The notes: generated from the letters alone by a model not told the origin. A stretch of 64,000 bases of DNA from an uncultured Elusimicrobiales bacterium (GCA_910576915.1 CAJTJT010000002.1:62001-126000); one strand, 5' to 3'; positions 7,027 to 15,541 are shown, counted from the first letter of the stretch. Numbers and translations are program-made.

Positions 7027-8193
7027 TTATTTGCCAAGCAGGGAGAGCAGTACGCCCGCCGCCACCGCACTGCCGATTACGCCGGCCACGTTCGGGCCCA
7101 TGGCGTGCATTAGCAGGTAGTTTTGCTTGTCGTATTCCAAACCCACTTTGTTGGATACGCGCGCGGCCATCGGCACCGCCGATACGCCCGCCGAACCGAT
7201 AAGCGGATTGATTTTGGTTTTGCTGAAGCAGTTCATCAGTTTGGCCAAGAGTACGCCGGAAGCCGTCGCCACCGAGAACGCAATAATGCCCAGTACCAAA
7301 ATACCCAGGGTTTCCGTTACCAAAAAGTGGTCAGCCTGCAGTTTGGAACCTACGGACAAACCCAACAGAATGGTAACGATGTTGCAGAACTCGTTTTGGA
7401 GCGTTTTAGATAAACGGTCCGCCACGCCGGATTCTTTTACCAGGTTGCCGAACGTCAGCGCGCCGATTAAGGGCGCGGCCGAGGGCAAGAGGAGCGCGCA
7501 GAGCAGCAGAATCACCAGCGGGAACAGGATTTTCTCGCGTTTGGAAACGGGACGGGCCTGCGTCATGCGGATTTTGCGTTCCGCGTCCGTGGTGAGCAGC
7601 TTCATAATGGGCGGCTGGATAATCGGCACCAACGCCATGTACGAATACGCCGCCACGGCGATGGCTCCGAGCAAATCGGGCGCCAGGCGCGACGTTAAGT
7701 AAATGGACGTCGGGCCGTCCGCGCCGCCGATAATACCGATGGAGGCCGCTTCTTTAAGGCCGAACGCAAAGGGCTGTACGTCCCCAAAGTGGACGTAGGA
7801 CAGCGCAATCGCGCCAATCAGCGTGGCAAAAATACCAAACTGCGCCGCGCCGCCCAAAAGGGCCATTTTCGGGTTGGCAATCAGCGGACCGAAATCCGTC
7901 ATCGCGCCCACGGCCATAAAGATGAACAGCGGGAACAGCCCGGTATTAATACCGAAGTTAAAAATAATGCCCAAGAAACCCGCGGGGCCGGCAATCGCTT
8001 CGCCCGGAGGCATGGGGATGTTGGCCAAGAGGCCGCCGAAAGCAATCGGAACCAGCAGGAGCGGTTCAAACTGCTTTTTGATGCCCAGCCATAACAGGAA
8101 ACAGCATACGGCCAGCATAACGCCTTGCTGCCAGGTGATGGAGTACAGACCCGTGGTCTGCCAGATTTGGTTTAACGCTTGTAAAATATCCAT
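7027..8193 (-). CDS. oadB: Na+-translocating decarboxylase beta subunit (OadB family)
   Basis: A 388-residue polytopic membrane protein, the Na+ channel/pump subunit of the oxaloacetate/methylmalonyl-CoA/glutaconyl-CoA decarboxylase class. Family blocks are clear: the DFGPLIANPK segment with its conserved Asp, GGADGPTSIYLTSRLAP, and SAVPMAARVSNKVG near the C-terminus. It receives carboxybiotin from the alpha subunit and couples decarboxylation to Na+ export. It is last in the minus-strand order birA-oadG-oadA-oadB, 11 nt after oadA. The substrate of the complex is not fixed by this subunit. Confidence 0.95.
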   Translation of the reverse strand: MDILQALNQIWQTTGLYSITWQQGVMLAVCCFLLWLGIKKQFEPLLLVPIAFGGLLANIPMPPGEAIAGPAGFLGIIFNFGINTGLFPLFIFMAVGAMTDFGPLIANPKMALLGGAAQFGIFATLIGAIALSYVHFGDVQPFAFGLKEAASIGIIGGADGPTSIYLTSRLAPDLLGAIAVAAYSYMALVPIIQPPIMKLLTTDAERKIRMTQARPVSKREKILFPLVILLLCALLLPSAAPLIGALTFGNLVKESGVADRLSKTLQNEFCNIVTILLGLSVGSKLQADHFLVTETLGILVLGIIAFSVATASGVLLAKLMNCFSKTKINPLIGSAGVSAVPMAARVSNKVGLEYDKQNYLLMHAMGPNVAGVIGSAVAAGVLLSLLGK

Positions 8194-8204
8194 AGACGTT
8201 GCCT

Positions 8205-10007
8205 CTATTTAATTTCCGCAAGCGCGTGGCCGGTTTGCACCTGGTCGCCTTGTTTGACGAGGAAGTGAATCACGCCGGAAGCCGGGGCGGAGACGGGGGT
8301 TTCCATTTTCATGGCTTCCATTACGACGATTTCCTGCCCTTCGCTCACGCGGTCGCCTTCTTTTACGCTCAGGCGCAGTACCGCGCCCGGCATGGGGGAG
8401 GCTACCGTCGCACCCGCACCGTTAGAGGCGGCCGGAGCAGCGGCTTTGGCTTCGCCAGCGGCGGCGCCCACCGTGTAGCGTTTGCCGTTGACGACGGCGG
8501 TGGTGTCGTTTTCAAAGGTTACTTCGTACGCTTTGCCTTCCACGGTTACTTTGACGGGGCCGTTTTCGGCTTTGGCGCATTCGGCTTTTTTCACGTCGGC
8601 CGCCCAGCGGATGCCGTTTACTTTGGCTTCGCCTTTGAGGAACAGGAGCCCTTTGTCGGCGCAGGTGGCCACGATAAACGTGTTCTCTTCCGTTACCGGC
8701 AGGCCGGCTTCTTTAAGTTTGGCTTCCGCGGCTTTGAGGCCTTTTTTGGGATCTGCGTCGTTGAGTTCAAGCGGCGTTTTGGTGGTGGGTTCCAAGCCCA
8801 GCTGTTCGCTGGCGATTTTCACCACTTCCGGATCGGGTTCCACGGGCGTTTTGCCAAAGTAGCCCAGCACCATTTTGCCGTAGCCGGGGGTGATTTTTTT
8901 CCACGGGCCGGACATCACGTTGCTGTACGCCTGCTGGAAATAAAACTGGGAAACGGGGGTGACGGACGTGCCGAAACCGCCGAGTTTAACGCATTCGCCC
9001 ATGGCTTTTACCACTTCGGGGAATTTGTCGAAAGTGCCGTTATCGCGCATCATTTGGGTGTTAGCCGTCAGCGCGCCGCCGGGCAGCGGGGAGAAGGGGA
9101 TAATCGGGTTGACCGCGGTGGCTTCGGGCGGCAGGAAGTATTTGCTCATGCAGTCCTGGAATACGTTTTCGGCTTCCTGGATTTTCTTGGGGTCGATGTC
9201 TAAGGTGTATTCGGAGCCGCGCAAGGCTTGCCACATCGTCAAAATATCGGGCTGGCAGGTGCCGCCGGAAGTGGGCTGCATGGAAAGATCCAGCGAGTCC
9301 GCGCCCGCTTTAATGGCTTCCAGGCAGCAGGCGATGGAATTGCCCGCCGTTTCGTGCGTGTGGAACACGATTTTGGTGCCTTCGGGCAGGATTCTGCGCG
9401 CCATGGCAATCGTTTTGCCGACGGTGTGCGGCGTAGAGGTGCCGGACGCGTCTTTGAAGCAGACGGAATCAAACGGAACGCCGGATTTTAAAATGTCGCG
9501 CAGGACTTTTTCGTAAAATTCTTCGGTATGGATTTTACCGGTGGGATCCCAGCCCGGGGCCAAAGACATCATGGTCACGCAGACTTCGTGTTTCAGTCCC
9601 GCGTCGTGAATGCACTGGCCGGAATAAATCAGGTTGTTTACGTCGTTGAGTGCGTCAAAGTTGCGGATGGTGGTGGTGCCGTGTTTTTTAAACAGCTGGG
9701 CGTGGGCTTTGATAACGTCGGAAGACTGGCTTTCCAACCCCACCACGTTTACGCCGCGGGCGAGGGTTTGCAGGTTGGCATCCGGCCCGGCGGTTTTGCG
9801 GAAGGTGTCCATCATGTCAAAGGCGTTTTCGTTGCAGTAAAAGAAGAGCGCCTGGAAACGCGCGCCGCCGCCAAATTCCATGTGGGTGATTCCGGCGTGG
9901 CGGGCCGCTTCTACGGCCGGCATAAAGTCTTTGGTAAGTACGCGCGCACCGTAGACGGACTGGAAGCCGTCGCGGAACGCAGTCAGCATAAAGTTAATTT
10001 TTTTCAT
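8205..10007 (-). CDS. oadA: Biotin-dependent decarboxylase/carboxyltransferase alpha subunit (OadA-like)
   Basis: A 600-residue protein with an N-terminal HMGL/carboxyltransferase TIM barrel and a C-terminal biotinyl domain. Barrel residues visible: FRDGFQS near the N-terminus with the metal-binding Asp, FKDASG with the lysine used for the carboxyl transfer, and HTHETAG with the two metal-binding His. The biotin site is EAMKMET about 30 residues from the end, after a short Ala-rich linker. The barrel is a divergent member: the usual AGGTSQP block reads SGGTCQP. Oxaloacetate is the likely substrate by gene neighbourhood, but this is inference. Cotranscribed with oadG, oadB and the biotin ligase. 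Confidence 0.9.
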   Translation of the reverse strand: MKKINFMLTAFRDGFQSVYGARVLTKDFMPAVEAARHAGITHMEFGGGARFQALFFYCNENAFDMMDTFRKTAGPDANLQTLARGVNVVGLESQSSDVIKAHAQLFKKHGTTTIRNFDALNDVNNLIYSGQCIHDAGLKHEVCVTMMSLAPGWDPTGKIHTEEFYEKVLRDILKSGVPFDSVCFKDASGTSTPHTVGKTIAMARRILPEGTKIVFHTHETAGNSIACCLEAIKAGADSLDLSMQPTSGGTCQPDILTMWQALRGSEYTLDIDPKKIQEAENVFQDCMSKYFLPPEATAVNPIIPFSPLPGGALTANTQMMRDNGTFDKFPEVVKAMGECVKLGGFGTSVTPVSQFYFQQAYSNVMSGPWKKITPGYGKMVLGYFGKTPVEPDPEVVKIASEQLGLEPTTKTPLELNDADPKKGLKAAEAKLKEAGLPVTEENTFIVATCADKGLLFLKGEAKVNGIRWAADVKKAECAKAENGPVKVTVEGKAYEVTFENDTTAVVNGKRYTVGAAAGEAKAAAPAASNGAGATVASPMPGAVLRLSVKEGDRVSEGQEIVVMEAMKMETPVSAPASGVIHFLVKQGDQVQTGHALAEIK

Positions 10008-10024
10008 AGTTATCCTCTGTTAAA

Positions 10025-10240
10025 TTATTTGCCCTGAAATCTTTTTGCGGCGGCGATAGCTACGGCCAGCAGCGCGCCGTCGTCCCCCTGGGTTTCCTGC
10101 GGGAAGTATTTTTCCATTGCTTGGACCAATGTTCCCAATACTTTTACGATTCCGACCAAGATGACCAGAAAAGCAAACACAACCAGCATGCCGATAACGG
10201 TAATGTTGGCTGCCTGCATAAGTAAGTTGTCTGCACTCAT
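10025..10240 (-). CDS. oadG: Decarboxylase gamma subunit (OadG family)
   Basis: A 71-residue small membrane protein with one transmembrane helix (residues about 12-35, ITVIGMLVVFAFLVILVGIV) and a short charged C-terminal part. This is the typical organisation of OadG, which holds the alpha and beta subunits together. The start overlaps the birA stop by 4 nt (ATGA). The reading frame is supported by position and composition rather than by strong motif identity. Confidence 0.85.
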   Translation of the reverse strand: MSADNLLMQAANITVIGMLVVFAFLVILVGIVKVLGTLVQAMEKYFPQETQGDDGALLAVAIAAAKRFQGK

Positions 10241-10941
10241 ACAATCAAGTCTCCTATATAGATTTCTTCCGGGCCCGAGGCGGTGCGCAGGATGAGCGTC
10301 CCGTTGGGGGACACGTCCTCCGCCGTGCCGAAAATTGTTTTTTCGCCGTTTTTAACGGTTACTTCTTTGCCAAGCGCGGCAAAGCGTTTTAAAAAATCGG
10401 GCCGGATGATTTTAAATCCGCTTGCGGACAGGGCGGGATAGTCCCGCCAGAAAAATTCAAGCACCAGGTCCAGCACGCGTTCTTTGGTGGTGTTGATGCC
10501 CAGTTCTTTAAGCGAGGTGGCGGGTTGGTCGATTTTATCAAGCCCTTCCTGCGCCACGTTTACGCCCGCGCCTACCACCACGGCTTCCAAACGGCCTTTT
10601 TCGGTGACGGCTTCGCTTAGAATGCCGCAGATTTTTTGCGCGTTTACCTGTACGTCGTTGGGCCATTTGATTTTGGGGTCCGCCCCCAATTCCTCGAGCG
10701 CGTGGCAGACGGAAACGGCCATTAGTTGCGTGAGGTTGGCTAAAAAACGGGTGTCTTTGGGTTTTAAGAGAATGGAAAGATAAAGCCCGCCTTCCTGCGA
10801 TACCCATTTGCGGTTGAAACGCCCGCGTCCGGCGGTTTGCCGGTCGGCATATACGGCGGTGCCGTGCGGCAGGTCTGCACGGTTGTTTTTTAAATAGGTG
10901 ATGGTGGAGTCCAGCTCCTCAAAATGAATAGGCGGCTGCAT
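10237..10941 (-). CDS. birA: Biotin--protein ligase (BirA without regulatory domain)
   Basis: A 234-residue catalytic biotin ligase. Motifs: FEELDSTITYLK at the N-terminus, the biotinyl-AMP loop GRGRFNR after RQTA, KWPNDV, and a C-terminal SH3-like lid. No N-terminal helix-turn-helix is present, so it is a group I ligase with no direct repressor function. It heads the decarboxylase operon, fitting its job of biotinylating the OadA lysine. A TACAAT hexamer lies about 10 bases before the start, too close for a normal leader, so the promoter is uncertain. Confidence 0.95.
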   Translation of the reverse strand: MQPPIHFEELDSTITYLKNNRADLPHGTAVYADRQTAGRGRFNRKWVSQEGGLYLSILLKPKDTRFLANLTQLMAVSVCHALEELGADPKIKWPNDVQVNAQKICGILSEAVTEKGRLEAVVVGAGVNVAQEGLDKIDQPATSLKELGINTTKERVLDLVLEFFWRDYPALSASGFKIIRPDFLKRFAALGKEVTVKNGEKTIFGTAEDVSPNGTLILRTASGPEEIYIGDLIV

Positions 10942-11002
10942 ACCTTTATTGTAACAAATTTTATTTTTCCTTTTTCTGGCGGCAGAAAAAGAAACAAAAA
11001 GA

Positions 11003-11122
11003 CCGCCCGCCCGGGCTCCATAAAAAGCAGTTCTCTATGGGAAATTTTATAACTCGCTTTGCTCAAACAATAAAATTTCTTATCCAAAGAGAACGCTTTT
11101 TATAAACGGAGCAGAGGGCGGG
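11003..11122. repeat. Long inverted-repeat (hairpin) element
   Basis: Left arm 11003-11050 carries ccgcccgcc...ggctccataaaaagc-agttctct...gaaattttat. Right arm 11071-11122 carries its complement in reverse order: ataaaatttc...agagaac-gctttttataaacggagc...gggcggg. The loop is about 20 bases (aactcgctttgctcaaaca). The arms pair in four blocks separated by small bulges. No coding frame. It occupies the start of the birA-pilin 3 gap and looks like a non-autonomous palindromic element. Confidence 0.8.
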
Positions 11123-11141
11123 GAAAAATAAGAAGAAGGCC

Positions 11142-11169
11142 TTGATTCGTTTTTTTTTTTTGATAACAT
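11142..11169 (+). promoter_or_regulatory. T12 box: putative promoter of pilin 3
   Basis: TTGATT (11142-11147), 16-bp spacer with 12 T (11150-11161), TAACAT (11164-11169). 119 bp before the pilin 3 ATG. Confidence 0.5.
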
Positions 11170-11175
11170 AAGGTC

Positions 11176-11260
11176 ATTCCGAGAGGTTTTTGCTCGGAAT
11201 CTCCCTTTTGTGGTTTATTTCGTCAAAAGCGGTAGATCCTGAGCAGAAGCTCCTCAGGAT
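11176..11260 (+). repeat. Two REP-like hairpins in the pilin 3 leader
   Basis: attccgag/ctcggaat (11176-11200) and atcctgag/ctcaggat (11236-11260), the latter followed by gac as in the other pilin leaders. Confidence 0.65.
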
Positions 11261-11288
11261 GACTGTTTGAAAAATGGGGGAAACAAAA

Positions 11289-11768
11289 ATGAAAGGTTTT
11301 ACGCTCATCGAATTATTAGTAGTCGTATTAATCATTGGTATTTTATCATCAGTGGCGCTGCCGCAGTATACAAAAGCGGTAGAAAAATCCCGCGCCACGC
11401 AGGGGATGGTTTTGGTGAACAGTTTGGTGACAGCCCAAAAAGTATATTATATGGCTAACGGCAAATATGCCGCCGGATTTGACGAGCTGGATATTGATTT
11501 GCCCGGAAATCCCGTAGGGGCCAGTGCCGTTATAAAAGATTTCGACATCAGAATGGATGAAATGAATAATTCCTCTCTGGCGCATATCCAAGCCATGTAT
11601 AACCGTCAGGAATGGGGGCGGAATTGGTATATTTTATTCTATTTTAGCCGGGATAAGCTGTATTGCGTAACCCATACGGGGAGCGAGGCAGGTAATCGGT
11701 TGTGCAAAAGTTTTAGCCTGCAGCCGGAGAATTGCCCGGAGGGCGGGTTTTTGTGTTATCCCGTTTAG
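11289..11768 (+). CDS. Type IV pilin-like protein 3
   Basis: A 159-residue prepilin with the same MKG-FTLIELLVVVLIIGIL start. An in-frame ATG 15 bases upstream is less likely, since gggggaaac gives correct spacing only to 11289. The mature domain contains YYMANGKYA and LDIDLPG, the same ordered landmarks as in pilins 1 and 5, then a variable region and two C-terminal cysteines (ENCPEGGFLCYP). Its leader has a T12 box and REP-like hairpin. Followed within 50 bases by the T12 box of pilin 4, without an obvious terminator between them. Confidence 0.92.
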   Translation: MKGFTLIELLVVVLIIGILSSVALPQYTKAVEKSRATQGMVLVNSLVTAQKVYYMANGKYAAGFDELDIDLPGNPVGASAVIKDFDIRMDEMNNSSLAHIQAMYNRQEWGRNWYILFYFSRDKLYCVTHTGSEAGNRLCKSFSLQPENCPEGGFLCYPV

Positions 11769-11811
11769 GAAATTAAAAAATCTTACTTTTTGACGTGGCT
11801 TTTTATAGGCC

Positions 11812-11839
11812 TTGACCCGTTTTTTTTTTTTGATAAACT
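11812..11839 (+). promoter_or_regulatory. T12 box: putative promoter of pilin 4
   Basis: TTGACC (11812-11817), 16-bp spacer with 12 T (11820-11831), TAAACT (11834-11839). 115 bp before the pilin 4 ATG. Confidence 0.5.
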
Positions 11840-11904
11840 GGGGGCATCCTGTAATGTTCCTGCGCGGAATATCCCTTGTGTGTTTTCTCCTTTCAAAAAG
11901 GGAG

Positions 11905-11929
11905 ATCCTGAACAGGAACCTCTCAGGAT
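11905..11929 (+). repeat. REP-like hairpin in the pilin 4 leader
   Basis: atcctga...tcaggat, followed by gac, 26 bases before the pilin 4 ATG. Confidence 0.6.
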
Positions 11930-11954
11930 GACTTTTTTGACAGGGGAAACGGAA

Positions 11955-12452
11955 ATGAAAGGCTTTACTTTAATAGAACTGTTAGTCGTTGTTTTAATCA
12001 TCGGTATTTTATCTGCTGTTGCCCTGCCGCAATATACATTAGCTGTAGAAAAAGCGCGTGTGGCTGAGGCCGTATCAGTGATACGAACTATTGCTAATGC
12101 GCGGGAAGTATATCGTTTGTCTAATGGGGAATTGCCTCAAGATTTTTCTTTGTTGGATATAGAGATCCCGGGGATTGATGATGACGGCGAATGTGTAATT
12201 ACTAAAAACTGGAGGTATTGTATTGATGTTGCCACCACAGATGCGGGGCGTTATAATGTGGCAGATGATAAGTATTATGTAATTTCATACTATCCGCTTG
12301 AGGAGTATAAGGATACGAATGTGGGGGGAAAATTTACATGTAGTCCGGCAGCAAGCAGTTCTGTGGGGGCTTTTCCGGAAAAAATTTGCCGGGCGTTGGG
12401 AGATGGTACTCATCCGCAAGGTTTTAATGAACAAGAATATATAATGAAATAG
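11955..12452 (+). CDS. Type IV pilin-like protein 4
   Basis: A 165-residue prepilin starting MKG-FTLIELLVVVLIIGIL. Start chosen from aggggaaac nine bases upstream; the longer open frame upstream is untranslated leader. The mature part has LLDIEIPG in the position of the LDIDIPG landmark of its relatives, and four cysteines spread through the C-terminal half. Codon use is more AT-rich than in the neighbouring housekeeping genes, which may point to a different history from pilins 1 and 3. Tandem with pilin 3 on the same strand. Confidence 0.92.
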   Translation: MKGFTLIELLVVVLIIGILSAVALPQYTLAVEKARVAEAVSVIRTIANAREVYRLSNGELPQDFSLLDIEIPGIDDDGECVITKNWRYCIDVATTDAGRYNVADDKYYVISYYPLEEYKDTNVGGKFTCSPAASSSVGAFPEKICRALGDGTHPQGFNEQEYIMK

Positions 12453-12468
12453 TCTTTTTTCTCTTAAT

Positions 12469-12502
12469 AAAAACCCCCGCTGTTTGGCGGGGGTAATTTT
12501 TT
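12469..12502. terminator. Bidirectional terminator between pilin 4 and pdxA
   Basis: cccccgc/gcggggg stem with A run before and T run after. The pdxA stop codon lies at its right edge. Confidence 0.88.
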
Positions 12503-13433
12503 ATATCTGCGGTCTTTTACTGCGCTCGGCGGCGAATAAAATGGCCGAAATCATGCTGGATTCGTCCGCCTGGTTCTTGCCCGCAATATCAAACGCCGTT
12601 CCGTGCGTGGGGGACGTGCGGGTGAATTTTAAACCTGCCGTTACGTGTACGATGGGCTCTTTGGCGGCGATTTTAAGCGGCAGGAGCGCCTGGTCGTGAT
12701 ACATGCAGAGTACTCCGTCGTAACGGCCGCGCGCGTGGGCCAGCCACAGGCTGTCGGCCGGGAACGGGCCGTGGGCGCACACTTTCTTGCGGTTTAGCAT
12801 GCGGACGACGGGCGCCAGACACGTTTGCTCTTCCGAGCCGAACTTGCCGTTATCGCCCGCGTGCGGATTGAGCGCGCACAAGGCAATTTGCGGGTTCTTG
12901 ATGCCCAGTTTTTCCAGTGCCTGGATAAATTCCCGCGCGGAGTGGAAAACGCGGTGCTTGGTAAGCAGGGAAGCTACATCTTTAATGGCAAAATGTTCCG
13001 TGGCCAGCGCACAGCGCAGCCGGCCGCTGACGAACATCATGAGGCCGTTCTTTCCGGCTTTCTCGCGCAGAAATTCAGTGTGCCCGGTGTAGGGAATACC
13101 GGCCATGGCCCAGCTCTGTTTGGAGATGGGCGCCGTAACCAGCGAGCAGCCGGTTTGCCCGGCCATTTGGCACGCCAGTTCCAGGGCTTTAAAAGAAATC
13201 AGTCCTCCCGCCGGGGTGGGGCCCGGTTGGGCGTCCTGCAAGCATTCACACGCTTCCATATTAATTAAGCGGCCCAGGCGGTCGGTAAATCCGGCACGTA
13301 CAAGGGAGCACGGTTCTCCGAAAAGAACCGGGTGGCATGCTTGCTGGACGAGGGGGTTTTTCAAAGCCTTAACAGTTACTTCCGGCCCGACCCCTAAAGG
13401 GTCGCCGGTTGATATAAATACGAGGGGTTTCAT
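12501..13433 (-). CDS. pdxA: 4-hydroxythreonine-4-phosphate dehydrogenase
   Basis: 310 residues. PdxA oxidises 4-phosphohydroxy-L-threonine in the DXP-dependent pyridoxal phosphate pathway. Motifs: GDPLGVGPE at the N-terminus, TAPISKQ, GHTEFL with the metal His, ALNPHAGDNGKFGSEE, MYHDQALLPLK and SPTHGTAFDIAGK. It is last in the minus-strand run pbp1A-mfd-ppiC-surA-pdxA. The surA-pdxA adjacency is also seen in E. coli. A hairpin in the 89-bp gap before it may cut or stabilise the upstream message. Confidence 0.96.
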   Translation of the reverse strand: MKPLVFISTGDPLGVGPEVTVKALKNPLVQQACHPVLFGEPCSLVRAGFTDRLGRLINMEACECLQDAQPGPTPAGGLISFKALELACQMAGQTGCSLVTAPISKQSWAMAGIPYTGHTEFLREKAGKNGLMMFVSGRLRCALATEHFAIKDVASLLTKHRVFHSAREFIQALEKLGIKNPQIALCALNPHAGDNGKFGSEEQTCLAPVVRMLNRKKVCAHGPFPADSLWLAHARGRYDGVLCMYHDQALLPLKIAAKEPIVHVTAGLKFTRTSPTHGTAFDIAGKNQADESSMISAILFAAERSKRPQI

Positions 13434-13449
13434 AATTTGTCCGTTAAAT

Positions 13450-13482
13450 CCGGCAAAGAATAGTGGGAGTTTTCTTTGCCGG
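13450..13482. other. Hairpin between surA-like gene and pdxA
   Basis: An 11-bp perfect stem, ccggcaaagaa/ttctttgccgg, with an 11-base loop and no clear T run. Possible mRNA-processing or partial termination element in the operon. Confidence 0.6.
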
Positions 13483-13522
13483 TACTGCTAATGAACAAAC
13501 TTCGTTTTATCCTTGTTTTGGT

Positions 13523-14713
13523 TTATTTTTTCTTTGTGTCCGTGGCTGCGGTTTCCGCTTTTTTTGCGTCCGCTTTTGCTTCGGCGGCGGATTCCGCGGG
13601 CTGCTCGTCCGATTCGAACGTAAGGGTAATTTTCACGTCCGCTTTGTTGTAGAGCTGCTCAATATACTGGGCCATGGCCAGCTGTACGCGCTGTTGGGCG
13701 AGGTATTGGGCCAAGTCGCGGGAGATGTCTTCGTAGGAAATAGATTTTTCGGCCCGTTTTTCTTTCACTTTGATGATGTGGAACCCAACTTCGCTTTTAA
13801 TGGGTTTGCTTACTTTGCCGACGGCGAGGGTAAACGCCTGCGCGTCGATTTCTTTCGGGGCGACGCCTTTAATTAAAATCATGTCGCCGCCGGAGGCCAA
13901 CGCATTTTTTTCTTCGGTGTATTTGCGCACGGCGGAGGAAAAGTCCAGGCCGTTGTCGATTTCTTTTTTAATTTGGTTGGCAAGTTCTTCTTTTTTCTTT
14001 ACGTCTTCGGCGCTCATGTCTTTGGGGGCGGCCAAAAAGATGTGTCCGATGCGCACCTGCTCGGCGGTTAATTGTTTAAGTTTGGCGGCAATCAGCTGCG
14101 CTTCTTTAAGTTTCATGGGGTCTTCTTTTTCAAGCGCTTTGATTTTTTTGGTGTTGTTTTTCATTACCGCTTCCACGTTGGCGTACAGGGCTTTGGCGTC
14201 CGCTTCTTCCACGGGGGTGACGTTTTCTTTCAGTTTCGTTTCCATCAGTTTGCGCACGGCTACGTCTTTTTTGATTTTTTCTTTGTAGCGTTTGAGCGTC
14301 ATGCCCTGTTTTTTGAGGGCTTCGTTAAAGCGTTTGTCGGCACCTTTGGGGTCTTCTTTGCCGGTGAGTTCATCGACGATAAAACGCGTTTTGATTTCGT
14401 TAATTCCCGCGTCCACTTCGGAGTCTTTCACCTGCACTTTTTCTTCTTCGGCGGCCTGGTACAGGAGTTCTTTGGAAATCAGTTCTTTAAGCACTTCGCT
14501 GCCCAGGATGTCTTTGGCGTGGGGCTGCTGCAGGATTTGGGGCGCGGCGGCCTGATACTCTGCGATAACGCCCTGGAGGTAGTTGTCGTACTCGGAGGCC
14601 AGCACGGGGCGGCCGTTGACGGTGGCGACGGAGGAGTCAATCTTGGCGGAGTAGGCGTTTACGCAGCCAAACGCAACGGCTGCGGCTAAAAACAGTTTAT
14701 TCATTTTTATCAT
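13523..14713 (-). CDS. SurA-like periplasmic peptidyl-prolyl isomerase
   Basis: 396 residues: signal peptide (about residues 1-22, ending AYSA), a SurA_N chaperone domain (SVATVNGRPVLASEYD onward), then one parvulin domain beginning near QVRIGHIFLAA and including KYTEEKNALASGGDM and GFHIIKVKEKRAEK. A charged Ala/Lys-rich tail follows. It would assist folding of outer-membrane or secreted proteins in the periplasm. Start at 14713 is backed by GAGG eight bases upstream and overlaps the upstream parvulin lipoprotein by 17 nt. E. coli SurA has two parvulin domains and this protein has one. Confidence 0.88.
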   Translation of the reverse strand: MIKMNKLFLAAAVAFGCVNAYSAKIDSSVATVNGRPVLASEYDNYLQGVIAEYQAAAPQILQQPHAKDILGSEVLKELISKELLYQAAEEEKVQVKDSEVDAGINEIKTRFIVDELTGKEDPKGADKRFNEALKKQGMTLKRYKEKIKKDVAVRKLMETKLKENVTPVEEADAKALYANVEAVMKNNTKKIKALEKEDPMKLKEAQLIAAKLKQLTAEQVRIGHIFLAAPKDMSAEDVKKKEELANQIKKEIDNGLDFSSAVRKYTEEKNALASGGDMILIKGVAPKEIDAQAFTLAVGKVSKPIKSEVGFHIIKVKEKRAEKSISYEDISRDLAQYLAQQRVQLAMAQYIEQLYNKADVKITLTFESDEQPAESAAEAKADAKKAETAATDTKKK

Positions 14714-15527
14714 AAATTACGACCTCGTATTTATTCTGCAACGCTTCTAAAACGGCGTCGAGTTTTTTATTTTCCAAAACGGTGCGGATGCGCGGCTCGG
14801 CTTCTTTGCGCGAGAGGCGTTTTTCACCCGTCTTCATTATTATATGAAATCCTTGCGGGGTTTTGATGAACCCCTGTACGCTGCCGTTTGCAGACGTGGC
14901 GGCAATCACTTCCAGGCTGGGGATGAATTCCCCGGGCATGAAGGAAAATTTGTCGCTGCGGATAACTTCCGGCGCCACGCTGTACTGTTTGGCCATCGTG
15001 TTCCACTTGGAAGGCGAGGCTTTTAAGGTGCGCAGTACCTGGTCGGCCGTTTGGGCGTTGTCTAAGATAATTTGGCGCACGGTCATTTCGTAGGGATATT
15101 TTTTATAGTAATCGGCGATTTCTTTATCCGTTACTTCCAGCTGGCCGTTTTCTTTTAATTTGTCGTACCACATCTGTTCCAGGGTTTGGGCGGCGTATTC
15201 TTCGTAAATTTCGTCCAGCTGGGCGCGTTTGTCTTCCATTAAGGCAAGGTAAACGTCGCTTTCGTCCAGTTTTTCTTCTTTGGCGGCCAGCGCGATTAGT
15301 TTTTCCCGGGCGATGATGTTAAGCAGATTCTGGCGGCCCATGGAGGTTTGGGCGAATTCGCGGTCTTCGGCTGATAAGAGGCGCAGCCGCTCTTCTACTT
15401 CTTCCTGCGATACGGCGACGACGCCGACGCGGACCGCTACTTCCGGCGCCGTCGTTTCTTCGGTTTGCGGCTTGGTACAGCCCCAGGCGGCCAGCATAAG
15501 TAAGAAAATGATAAAACCCTTTTTCAT
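14697..15527 (-). CDS. Parvulin-type peptidyl-prolyl isomerase lipoprotein
   Basis: 276 residues with a lipoprotein signal, MKKGFIIFLLMLAAWGC, and lipid-modified Cys17. A SurA_N-like region and a C-terminal rotamase domain follow (MTVRQIILDN ... KQYSVAPEVI ... GFIKTPQGFHIIMKTGEKR). It is probably anchored in the envelope and works with the soluble SurA-like protein encoded immediately downstream; the overlap of the two genes argues for coupled production. It could alternatively be a PrsA-type foldase. Client proteins are unknown. Confidence 0.88.
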   Translation of the reverse strand: MKKGFIIFLLMLAAWGCTKPQTEETTAPEVAVRVGVVAVSQEEVEERLRLLSAEDREFAQTSMGRQNLLNIIAREKLIALAAKEEKLDESDVYLALMEDKRAQLDEIYEEYAAQTLEQMWYDKLKENGQLEVTDKEIADYYKKYPYEMTVRQIILDNAQTADQVLRTLKASPSKWNTMAKQYSVAPEVIRSDKFSFMPGEFIPSLEVIAATSANGSVQGFIKTPQGFHIIMKTGEKRLSRKEAEPRIRTVLENKKLDAVLEALQNKYEVVIYDKNE

Positions 15528-15541
15528 ATGTATATACTATA

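Noticed and set aside
8199..9203. Long plus-strand frames opposite oadA, mfd, AddA and others
   Set aside because: Shadow frames of GC-rich genes: compositionally biased (rich in Arg, Gly, Phe or His), no family motifs, no ribosome sites.
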